A stretch of DNA of 58,177 nt from an uncultured Synergistales bacterium (GTDB lineage Bacteria > Synergistota > Synergistia > Synergistales > Aminobacteriaceae), in NCBI GenBank assembly GCA_905235735.1, contig CAJOMU010000009.1, positions 1-58,177 on the forward strand. Direction: 5' to 3'. Positions 38,187 through 46,294 of the stretch are shown piece after piece (within the stretch, counting starts at the first letter, position 1; each line of letters starts with the position of its first letter). Below the pieces are notes generated by a model. It was not told the DNA's origin. It saw nothing but the letters and a program-made list of their open reading frames with translations, and did not search any database. The translations under genes were made by a program, and so were the position numbers.

Positions 38187-38223
38187 AAAAAAATAATCCC
38201 CCTGCCTCCTTGACATGGGGAAT
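38187..38223 (-). terminator. Probable terminator after pgsA (minus strand)
   Basis: On the minus strand TCCCC ... GGGGA encloses a 15-base loop and is followed by TTATTTTTTTTT. The stem is short, so this is a moderate call. Confidence 0.45.
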
Positions 38224-38235
38224 TTTCCTTCAGAA

Positions 38236-38796
38236 TTATCCTGTTATTATACTGCTCCCTTTTATCATATAATCCATTCCTGACCACACCGTTAATATCA
38301 TAGCTATCCACATTACTATCATTCCATAGGGGATATTCAGTATCAGCATTATTAATGCCGCTATCTGACAGCACGTCTTCAGCTTTCCTCCCTTTGAGGC
38401 CGCTATTACTACTCCCTCCGCCGCCGCTACCAGACGCAACCCTGTTACTATGAATTCACGCGTTATGATTACCATAACTATCCACGCTGGCAGACGGTTC
38501 AGTTCTATCAGTGCTAACATGGCCGCTATCACCAGTACTTTGTCCGCAAGTGGGTCTATGAACTTCCCAAGTGTAGTTACTAGCTTGTACTTTCGTGCTA
38601 TATAACCGTCAAACGCATCTGTCAGTGAGGCTATTATGAATACTAACGCCGCAACTACATCTCCCCAGCTTAATCCAGGAATATGTCTCGTTACTGGCGC
38701 ATCAATCCTCAATGATAAAAATAATAGTACTACAGGTGCAAGAAATACTCGTATTAGACTTAAAGTGTTAGGGACATTAAATATCTTTGAGTGCAA
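38236..38796 (-). CDS. pgsA: CDP-diacylglycerol-glycerol-3-phosphate 3-phosphatidyltransferase
   Basis: Makes phosphatidylglycerol phosphate, the committed step to anionic phospholipids. 186 residues, multi-spanning. It begins FNVPNTLSLIRVFLAPVVLL and carries the CDP-alcohol phosphotransferase signature D-G-x2-A-R-x8-G-x3-D-x3-D (DAFDGYIARKYKLVTTLGKF followed by IDPLADK). It lies 25 bases downstream of the J-protein gene on the same strand. Confidence 0.93.
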   Translation of the reverse strand: MHSKIFNVPNTLSLIRVFLAPVVLLFLSLRIDAPVTRHIPGLSWGDVVAALVFIIASLTDAFDGYIARKYKLVTTLGKFIDPLADKVLVIAAMLALIELNRLPAWIVMVIITREFIVTGLRLVAAAEGVVIAASKGGKLKTCCQIAALIMLILNIPYGMIVMWIAMILTVWSGMDYMIKGSSIITG

Positions 38797-38821
38797 GATT
38801 AATTCACCTCTCCATGAATGA

Positions 38822-39694
38822 TTATAAACCTAGCTTCGATAATTCTTCCCATAATGCTTTTTGTTGTTCGTTCACTCGTCTCGGTATGTCTATCCTCACC
38901 CTCACATACATATCTCCTCTACTACCATCTCGTTTTGGCATTCCCTTTCCTCGTAGTCGCATCTTCTGTCCGTCCTGAAGCCCCGCAGGCATCTTCACTT
39001 CAACATATCCTTCAAGCGTCTCTACAGTAATATCCTTCCCTAGTACAGCGTCCCATACTGGCACATGCACTTCACACAGCAAATCATATCTATCTATCGT
39101 AAATCTCTTGTGCTTTGCTATATGAACGTTCACATATATGTCTCCGCCTCCCTCTGACTTTCCAGGCAGCGTAATTCTTGAACCTTCCGTTATACCTTTA
39201 GGCAGCTTTACGCTGAGTTTCCTGTTCCCTAGCAATAACGTATGTGTTCCAGCTTCAACAACATCTTCAAGAGAGAGCGTCAGATTTGCTTCTGTGTCTC
39301 GATTCACTGTTCTATGTCTGCCTGAAAATATATCCTCAAATCTGTTAAACCTTCCTCCCGTGTTCCCAAATATCGACTGGAAGAATTCACTGAAATCTCC
39401 CATATCTCCATTTCCTCCAAAGTCCACACGCTCCCAGCCAGGCGGCGGAGTGAAATCCTCTCCCTGCTGCCAGTTCATTCCTAACGTATCATATCTCTGA
39501 CGTTTATCGGGGTCTTTCAGCACTTCATATGCTTCGTTTATCTCCTTGTATTTCTCCTCCGCTCCCGCTTCCTTGTTTACATCGGGGTGATATTTCTTCG
39601 ATAACTTCCTATATGCCTTCCTTATTTCCTCTGGCTTCGCTTCCCTGCTTACTCCTAATATCGCATAGTAATCCTTATATTTCATTCTTATCAT
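38822..39694 (-). CDS. J-domain co-chaperone, CbpA/DnaJ-C type
   Basis: 290 residues. The N-terminal J domain (YKDYYAILGVSREAKPEEIR, YRKLSKKYHPDVNKEAG with the HPD motif) stimulates Hsp70. A Gly/Phe-rich linker follows (about 75-110), then two beta C-terminal domains (LTLSLEDVVEAGTH, KLPKGITEGSRITLPGKSEG, VKMPAGLQDGQKMRLRGKG). The DnaJ zinc fingers are absent, so this is the CbpA type. An ATG at 39685 is an alternative start. It precedes pgsA. Confidence 0.9.
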   Translation of the reverse strand: MIRMKYKDYYAILGVSREAKPEEIRKAYRKLSKKYHPDVNKEAGAEEKYKEINEAYEVLKDPDKRQRYDTLGMNWQQGEDFTPPPGWERVDFGGNGDMGDFSEFFQSIFGNTGGRFNRFEDIFSGRHRTVNRDTEANLTLSLEDVVEAGTHTLLLGNRKLSVKLPKGITEGSRITLPGKSEGGGDIYVNVHIAKHKRFTIDRYDLLCEVHVPVWDAVLGKDITVETLEGYVEVKMPAGLQDGQKMRLRGKGMPKRDGSRGDMYVRVRIDIPRRVNEQQKALWEELSKLGL

Positions 39695-39745
39695 CTCTTC
39701 ATTGACTAAATTTAACCTTATAGTGAAAGTTTAGCATTCTATCTC

Positions 39746-39779
39746 AAAAATACAAGCTCCCCTATTCTATTAGGAGAGC
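39746..39779 (-). terminator. Rho-independent terminator of the surface-protein operon
   Basis: On the minus strand GCTCTCCTA and TAGGGGAGC pair (39756-39779, small loop), followed by TTGTATTTTT. It lies 16 bases after the stop of the beta-helix gene. Confidence 0.75.
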
Positions 39780-39795
39780 CTGTTCTCTGAATCTA

Positions 39796-42700
39796 CTATC
39801 TGCGTTTGAAAATCAGGACTAATGCTAGAAGGCCAAGACTTAACGCGTTACAACCGCCTCCTCCGCCTCCTCCTGATGAACTTCCGCTGTTGTTGCCGTT
39901 ATTGCCGCCACTGTTACCGCCGCTATTTCCGCCGCTGTTACCACCATCGTTGTTGCCGCCACTATTGCCGCCATTGTTGCCGCCGTCATCGTCGGTCGGA
40001 GATGATCCCTTCTGAATCAGCCACATCGAACCCGTTATCGCTCCGTCTTCCGCTCCGTCAGGCACTACTAGCAATTTTCGGCTACCTGCTCCCAGTAACT
40101 GCGGGCCGTCCGCTTCATTTCCACTGGCGGTTACATTCGCTAGATACGCTGTTAGTTCTATATTCAGACCTTTGTTGCCGTCTGCCTTCGTTAGCTTCAA
40201 CGACTGGTTCGTATATGCGTCCTTTCCACTCACTCCTGATCCTCCGATTACCTCAAATACGCGGTTCGCTCCCTCAAAATCTATTCGTAATGTCTTGAAG
40301 AGTTCGTCCGCTAGAGTAGCATTCACCGTCTTCTCCGATAAGTCATACCCAAATAATGACTTCATCTCACTTCCGCTGAATCTCCACGTATATACTAGAC
40401 CAAATACATCACCGTTGCTCCTCTCATGGAAGTTTATGTTTGCCGCTGCATTCTTTGAAGGAATATAGCCTGAGGCTCTGTAGCTCGTCAATGTGTTGAA
40501 TTCGGGGGTTGAGGTTCTTAAATCCGTTATCTGCGTCGCACTATTTGCATTCCACGCCGATTTAAATTCCCTCTGGAAACTTGAGGCCTTCACTCCTGCA
40601 CCGTTCTCATCTACGAGACTTACCGCTATATCATGCTCCGCTAACTCCTGTATAAATGACGCGAAATATGTCTGATATGCCGGTGAGATATTTAGATAGC
40701 TGTATTGACCAGATACCCGCACTGCACGGCTGTCCTTAGCTGGTACACCTCCCGCTGTGTTCCGCTTCGTTGATACCGTTATCGTTACGTAGCTGTTATT
40801 CGCTGTCGTTGATAGTGCTGTAATATTGCCTTTCTGGTCTATTCGCACTATGCTTGGATTCGAACTTGACCATGTTACCGGCTCACATCCTGTATTATCT
40901 CCGCCGTATGCAGTTCTGCCGTTTGAATATCTCACCATTGCGATTAGGCTTGCTGTCTGTCCTATGCTCCTTATTGTGTTTGGAATTCCGCTCATCGTTA
41001 TGCTCTGAACTGTGTAGGTCGTTATTGGTTCGCTGGGATTGCCTGATATCGTTCCGTCAAACATAACTGCTCCGATGTCTAATGCGGTATTCGTTGACCA
41101 CCTGTCTGCTCCTCGTTCATCGTATCTTGGGAATGATGCACTGTATGAAGTATCGATGATGTTCGTGGCTCTGTCTGCATCAGCAAGCGTTACATCTTCA
41201 CTGAGCATTATCGTCTGAAGTCTAAGCTGTCCGTCATCAGCGAGGGTTGAGCCTATAAAAGGTGGTTTCTCCGAATCTAATATGTTGTCTTTCAAAGCTC
41301 CGTTATCTCCGAAGAATGTCGACTTTGTCCAGTCTTCATTGGAACGGTCGGTTTCTGCACGGTTAGGCTGAGCTGTCCATGATGTTGACCCTGTCGATGA
41401 ATCACCTGAAAATTTTCCCACTCGGTTGAACCCCAATGAACTCGATGAACATTCCCCTAATGAACATATATCTCCGCCGTAATTCGCTGTGTTTCCTACT
41501 ACTATCGTTCCGCCAATTGAGAGATTTCCCTGTGTTGATACCCAGATGCCTCCGCCCATATTAGTCGCTGAATTTCCTCCCGATACTGAACTTGCCGTTA
41601 TCGTACAGCTAATTACATTCACCTTTCCTGGTCCAACTAATGCTAGTCCTCCTCCGTTTGCATTAGTACCTGAAGCCTGGTTGTCCGTGAACGTACAATT
41701 TTGGACTGAACTCTCCCTTACGTTTCTCACGTATATAGCTCCGCCCATTACGTCTGATGTTCCTCTTGCTGTGTTTGTGTCAAATGTTGAACGTTCTATT
41801 GTTGTCCTGTCGATATCAAGGAAAATTGCCCCTCCGCCTGAAACGGCCTCACCTGCACTGCCTGATGATGTGTTCCGTCTGAACATTGAGCATTCGAGAT
41901 TGAATTCTGCGTTCTGGCGGCTGAAGTATATTGCTCCTCCGCTGTTCTGAGCATTGTTGCTGTAGAAATAGCTGTACTTCACCGCTAAGGATGATTCGCT
42001 TCGGATTGCTCCACCATACTGAGCATTCACGCTTGATCCGTCTGAACCGTTCATTGTGAAGGTCGACTGCGTTATCGTTACGTTCGTACAGTTCTTGTCA
42101 ATGTATACTGCTCCTGCAGAATGTCCCGCCGCATTCTCGTTGAAGTATGAATTGTTGATCGTTACTTCTGCTTCGTCTGCCGTGATAGCTCCGCCTGAAC
42201 CGTTGCTCCTGTCCGATGCCTTATTCTTCTTGAAGATTGTAGTCTCGATTTTCAGACTGGCTTCATCTCCGTCGTCAGTGTATGTGTCATCCTTGCCTGC
42301 GAAAATTGCTCCTCCATGACCGCGAACTGAAATATTGCCTTCAAAGTCGGAACTCGTTACTGTGATGTCCAAACCATAAATTGCACCGCCGTATCTGTTA
42401 GCCTGCTGATTGTTTATCTTTGAATTGCTTACATTAATTTTTCCTCTTGCACTGTTCAGAAAGCCTCCGTCGTAATACCGCGCTGTATTCTGTATTGTTA
42501 TCTCTACACCACTGATTACTATATCTACATTCTCACTGTTCGTGTAGACTGCTCCGCCCTTATTGAATGCTGTGTTATTCGCGAACACATAATTTGATGT
42601 CAGTGTGAGTGTCTCACTGGTTGATGTTCCTGCGAGATATATTGCTCCTCCCTTGCCTGCATCTCCTTCAATTAATGTATCATCTGTTGTGCCGCTCGTT

Positions 42701-44280
42701 GAGTTCGTATTGAATTCTCCTGATGATGGGAAGTTCGATACCGCGATTCCCCACCAGATTGCACCGCCGTCACCATATGAACCGCTGTCAGTGTTTGCTT
42801 TGTTCTGACTGAATGTCGGTGTAGATGAGAAAGTTACTTCCTTCGTTCCACTCACTACGCAGAGTGCACCGCCGTCATCATCTGCTTCATTTACAGCAAA
42901 TGCCGCTGAACCTGAATATGTCAGTGTACCTCCGCATGTGTATACTGCACCGCCATCATAAGCCTTGTTCGCATTGTAATTCGCACTCGTGAAGCTCACT
43001 GTTCCGTCTGAGAGATATAATGCTCCTCCTAACGTTGCTGTGTTGCTGATGAATGATGCTGATCCGAATTCTAATGCATCTGTTCCAGACATACATACAG
43101 CTCCTCCGAATCCAGAATCAATATTTGAAGGCTCTGAATCTGCCTGACCTTTTTCATATGATGTATAATTTTCTCTGAACGTTACGGTTGAGTCTTTATT
43201 TGCTATTTTACCTCTTCCATCAACATAGATTGCTCCTCCATTGCCTGAAGGTGCACCATTCTTGTCGAATGTTACTGTACCTGCCAGTTCAAGCACCTGA
43301 CCTGATGATACATAGATTGCTCCTCCATTGCCTGACTGTGCTGTATTCGATGTGAATGTTCCTGATACACTTACTGTTGTTGTGTCTGATGCCTCTGCAA
43401 GATACATCGCTCCGCCGTTATCGTTTGCTATATTATCGGTGAATGTGAATGTCCCTGATGTTGCCTTGCTGCCTGATGACACGTACATTCCTCCGCCATT
43501 TTCTGTGGCTGTGTTCTTGTTGAAGGTCAATGTCTCTGATGATGATATTTCACTTCTTTCTGATACATATATTGCTCCGCCATTCCCGTCTGCTGTATTG
43601 CCTGTGAATGTGTTCGTGCCTGTGAAGTTCACCGCATTGCTTGATGATGTGTAGAGCGCCCCTCCGTTGGAAGCCTCATTTGACGTGAATGTACAGCCGT
43701 TGAATGTTGCTTTGCCTTTATCTGCGATAAGTACTGCACCGCCTATTGTATTTCCGTCATCATCTTTCTCTGGTGATATACAGTTGTTGAACGTTACATT
43801 GTTGAATTCTGCTTCACCGTCTGAAATACTCACGCCGCCTCCGTTTGAACCTCCTCTGAGAGTTATATTCGCGAGTACAAGTTTCACATCAGAATAGCTT
43901 ATGACAAAATGCCTGCCATCACTATTTGGAATGTTTATCGTTCTTTGTCCGCTTCCTGAAATCGTTATGCTCTTCAGGCTTGAATAATTAGAACCGTCTA
44001 TCTCAATCGTTGATTTAGGAGTATCATTCTTCTGCATGATTATTTGAACATTCTCAAACAAACTTTCAGTACTCGTAAATTCTTCCGCATAATCTAACGC
44101 CTCTTCAAGTGTTTCCGCATACGCAGGCTTATTTACCTTCCCTTCATCATCGTATTTCGTGTAGTCATCATTGATATTATCCGTTACGTAGATTATCGGA
44201 TCTTGGCTTGCTCCTAATGCATAGCCTGATACACTCAATGCCAGAATTAACGCAACTACAAACAAAATTGTTCTCTTCAT
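39796..44280 (-). CDS. Giant Pmp-like beta-helix surface protein with GGCN (Synerg-CTERM) tail
   Basis: 1494 residues. A signal peptide (RTILFVVALILALSVSGYALG) precedes a right-handed beta-helix of roughly 950 residues, built from repeats that alternate GGA(I/V/L/M)(Y/F) and FxxN motifs (for example SNGGALYTSS, TFTGNTADGNGGAIYVSE, FTDNIANDNGGAMYLA), as in chlamydial polymorphic membrane proteins. A bacterial Ig-like stretch follows near residue 1090-1165 (VTWSSSNPSIVRIDQKGNIT), then a module of ~240 residues ending VVPDGAEDG. The tail is a Gly/Asn/Ser linker, GGGGGGGCNA, a hydrophobic stretch (LSLGLLALVLIF) and KRR. Probably exported and surface-sorted. It starts one base after the stop of the next protein upstream, behind GGAAG. 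Confidence 0.88.
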   Translation of the reverse strand: MKRTILFVVALILALSVSGYALGASQDPIIYVTDNINDDYTKYDDEGKVNKPAYAETLEEALDYAEEFTSTESLFENVQIIMQKNDTPKSTIEIDGSNYSSLKSITISGSGQRTINIPNSDGRHFVISYSDVKLVLANITLRGGSNGGGVSISDGEAEFNNVTFNNCISPEKDDDGNTIGGAVLIADKGKATFNGCTFTSNEASNGGALYTSSSNAVNFTGTNTFTGNTADGNGGAIYVSERSEISSSETLTFNKNTATENGGGMYVSSGSKATSGTFTFTDNIANDNGGAMYLAEASDTTTVSVSGTFTSNTAQSGNGGAIYVSSGQVLELAGTVTFDKNGAPSGNGGAIYVDGRGKIANKDSTVTFRENYTSYEKGQADSEPSNIDSGFGGAVCMSGTDALEFGSASFISNTATLGGALYLSDGTVSFTSANYNANKAYDGGAVYTCGGTLTYSGSAAFAVNEADDDGGALCVVSGTKEVTFSSTPTFSQNKANTDSGSYGDGGAIWWGIAVSNFPSSGEFNTNSTSGTTDDTLIEGDAGKGGAIYLAGTSTSETLTLTSNYVFANNTAFNKGGAVYTNSENVDIVISGVEITIQNTARYYDGGFLNSARGKINVSNSKINNQQANRYGGAIYGLDITVTSSDFEGNISVRGHGGAIFAGKDDTYTDDGDEASLKIETTIFKKNKASDRSNGSGGAITADEAEVTINNSYFNENAAGHSAGAVYIDKNCTNVTITQSTFTMNGSDGSSVNAQYGGAIRSESSLAVKYSYFYSNNAQNSGGAIYFSRQNAEFNLECSMFRRNTSSGSAGEAVSGGGAIFLDIDRTTIERSTFDTNTARGTSDVMGGAIYVRNVRESSVQNCTFTDNQASGTNANGGGLALVGPGKVNVISCTITASSVSGGNSATNMGGGIWVSTQGNLSIGGTIVVGNTANYGGDICSLGECSSSSLGFNRVGKFSGDSSTGSTSWTAQPNRAETDRSNEDWTKSTFFGDNGALKDNILDSEKPPFIGSTLADDGQLRLQTIMLSEDVTLADADRATNIIDTSYSASFPRYDERGADRWSTNTALDIGAVMFDGTISGNPSEPITTYTVQSITMSGIPNTIRSIGQTASLIAMVRYSNGRTAYGGDNTGCEPVTWSSSNPSIVRIDQKGNITALSTTANNSYVTITVSTKRNTAGGVPAKDSRAVRVSGQYSYLNISPAYQTYFASFIQELAEHDIAVSLVDENGAGVKASSFQREFKSAWNANSATQITDLRTSTPEFNTLTSYRASGYIPSKNAAANINFHERSNGDVFGLVYTWRFSGSEMKSLFGYDLSEKTVNATLADELFKTLRIDFEGANRVFEVIGGSGVSGKDAYTNQSLKLTKADGNKGLNIELTAYLANVTASGNEADGPQLLGAGSRKLLVVPDGAEDGAITGSMWLIQKGSSPTDDDGGNNGGNSGGNNDGGNSGGNSGGNSGGNNGNNSGSSSGGGGGGGCNALSLGLLALVLIFKRR
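39856..40005 (-). repeat. Gly/Asn-coding low-complexity repeat
   Basis: Imperfect short units reading Gly-Gly-Asn-(Ser/Asn/Asp) on the minus strand encode the flexible linker before the GGCN box. Copy-number change would keep the frame when whole codons are gained or lost. Confidence 0.7.
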
Positions 44281-44281
44281 G

Positions 44282-46273
44282 TTATCTTCCTTCTTTCTTG
44301 TAGATTATTGCGAGAATCATTAAGGCCGCTGATATTCCAAATACTGCATTGCATCCTCCGCCTCCTCCTGAACCTCCAGTGCTGCCCTTATTGCTGCTGT
44401 TGTCGCCGCTTTTATCTTCACTGTCGACAGGTATCTCAGGGTTCACAATTGAGCCGGTCGGTGCAACAAAAAACGTCATCTTCCATTTGTTATCTTCAGT
44501 GCCGTCTCGTACCACTATGTAATCTTTATCCTGAAGAACTGAATTATCAGGCACTATGCTCAATTCTGGCCGCAATCCGTCTCTCGTTCCGTTCATCAGC
44601 ATAACTATAAAGCTCACCGTGATTAATCCTCTGTCATTATCCTGCGTAATCCTTCCTCTGTTCTCATCAAAGAAGACTTTTATCTGATCTGAATATACCC
44701 CTTTGTTCATGAGTTCCTGCGATAAGTTCCAGGGATTCGCCTTCCCGTCTGTTTCCGTTAGCAGGTATATCTCGTAATTATCCGCAAACATCTCCTCTAT
44801 GCTTCCGCTCTGTCTCCATTCGTCTGCCATGTTATTCCACCATGTTCGGTCTGATATTTGCGTTACCGGAATGTTTATCGTTATGTGCAATGGCAGTATT
44901 CCCTCTGTGCTTGAACTTCTTAGCTGTGCAGGTATCGTATGATTCACCGTGAAATACTGTATCGCTGTGGCTGGTATCCCCGTTGACGTTCTGCTTACTG
45001 AACTCGACGTAAATGTTCCTGTCGCTGGTGAGACTGTCCTAATGCTCCCTGTTATACGCGCAATGTTGTCGTAGAAGTTCATGCTGTCATTAGGTCTTGG
45101 CTGATATGCCGTTATCTCAAACATGTTGAATCTTCCCTCACTTGCAGGATATTTATACGTCTCTCCTAATCTCTTTCCGTAGATTATTCTGTGATTCAGT
45201 CTCAGGTCAAATAAACCCGTTCCGTATGTATCATTTACTGGGAATAGTCTCAGCGGACGCTTGTTTTCTTCGTTCACGTTATACGGTCTCCTGTACACGG
45301 TCACTAGTCCTGGTGCTATGTTGCTCGCTGGTGCTAACTGAAATTCCCGCTCAATGTCCGTCGTTCCCTGTAGTCTGGGCAGATCAAACTTCCATGTCTG
45401 CGGATATACCCACTTATTGCTCTGTCCATCATATGCCGCATATCTATACGATGTATGATTCACAACTTCAGTCGTAAGGTAATAATTTATTCGAGTGTTA
45501 TCCGTGTTCAGATCATCTACTGGAACAAATACCCATTGAAGTCCGCCTGTCGTCTTCTCGTCTGTCAGATACCATATATCACGGTCATATGCTGTGATGT
45601 TTCCGTCATTGTTCGATGAATCTCTCAGCGTCATTCTCAATTCTAATGGTTCTTCCTGCGCTCCATACGGACTTACATTTGCTATCACCATAGGTCTGGG
45701 TATTCCCTGCGCTGGTGTTGCTGATGGGACCTGCTGGAAATAGAAATACTGCGCTACCGTATCATATCGGTCTGATGCCCTGTTCCGATCAAGCACAAAT
45801 GAATACTTCCTCCACGTCTCATCATATCCAGTTCCAGGATGCCCCTTCGCTTCTTTCATGTCCGTGTAGGGTACATCATTCTCATTCGTCATCGTTGAGA
45901 GTGATAGGTTAGGCGTAGCTACATCAAACCTCATCGTAGGTGAACGAAAATTCATGTCGAACTCAGCATGTCCGTCTATTGTCGTAATGAAGAACGTATG
46001 CAAACTCCTGTCCGTTATCTCATTCTCTGATTTCCCACTCAGTACGTCTAGTACCGATTCCTCATTCATCAGTACATCTCCTGACACATCAATCGCACTC
46101 TTATGCGAATCTCCGAACGTGTTCGCCGCTTTGTTCAGAATCATCCATTGATAGGACTTCCCTGATGGGCCTTCAAGATCATCAAACTGATAATCCGCGT
46201 AAGTTACTCCGCATAATCCTACCGCAAGAATACTCAATGTTCCTGCGGCAATAATAAAACGTTTCAGTTCCAA
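44282..46273 (-). CDS. Secreted protein with GGCN (Synerg-CTERM) tail
   Basis: 663 residues. A signal peptide (FIIAAGTLSILAVGLCGVTYA) is followed by a ~580-residue extracytoplasmic region rich in aromatic, Asn and Thr residues, with no domain I can name (segments such as SYQWMILNKAANTFGDSH and TVAQYFYFQQVPSA). Near the end is IVVRDGTEDNKW, matching the VVxDGxED of the neighbouring giant protein. Then come a polar linker, GGSGGGGGCNA, a hydrophobic helix (VFGISAALMILAII) and YKKEGR. The start is TTG 46273 with AGGAGG nine bases upstream. One base separates its stop from the beta-helix gene, so the two are co-translated. Confidence 0.82.
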   Translation of the reverse strand: MELKRFIIAAGTLSILAVGLCGVTYADYQFDDLEGPSGKSYQWMILNKAANTFGDSHKSAIDVSGDVLMNEESVLDVLSGKSENEITDRSLHTFFITTIDGHAEFDMNFRSPTMRFDVATPNLSLSTMTNENDVPYTDMKEAKGHPGTGYDETWRKYSFVLDRNRASDRYDTVAQYFYFQQVPSATPAQGIPRPMVIANVSPYGAQEEPLELRMTLRDSSNNDGNITAYDRDIWYLTDEKTTGGLQWVFVPVDDLNTDNTRINYYLTTEVVNHTSYRYAAYDGQSNKWVYPQTWKFDLPRLQGTTDIEREFQLAPASNIAPGLVTVYRRPYNVNEENKRPLRLFPVNDTYGTGLFDLRLNHRIIYGKRLGETYKYPASEGRFNMFEITAYQPRPNDSMNFYDNIARITGSIRTVSPATGTFTSSSVSRTSTGIPATAIQYFTVNHTIPAQLRSSSTEGILPLHITINIPVTQISDRTWWNNMADEWRQSGSIEEMFADNYEIYLLTETDGKANPWNLSQELMNKGVYSDQIKVFFDENRGRITQDNDRGLITVSFIVMLMNGTRDGLRPELSIVPDNSVLQDKDYIVVRDGTEDNKWKMTFFVAPTGSIVNPEIPVDSEDKSGDNSSNKGSTGGSGGGGGCNAVFGISAALMILAIIYKKEGR

Positions 46274-46294
46274 TTTATTTTGCCTCCTACTTAA

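Noticed and set aside
38184-38193. A9 run after the sugar-dehydratase gene as a contingency tract
   Set aside because: It begins at the stop codon, outside the coding sequence, and is explained as the T run of the minus-strand pgsA terminator.
39856-40005. Repeat array resembling a CRISPR
   Set aside because: The units are short, imperfect GGN-type codon repeats inside a coding frame, without constant spacer lengths or cas genes.
40000-44200. Several plus-strand open frames of 60-150 codons across the beta-helix gene
   Set aside because: They are antisense to the repetitive Gly/Asn/Thr coding sequence, are Pro- and Ser-rich without family features, and have no consistent ribosome-binding sites.
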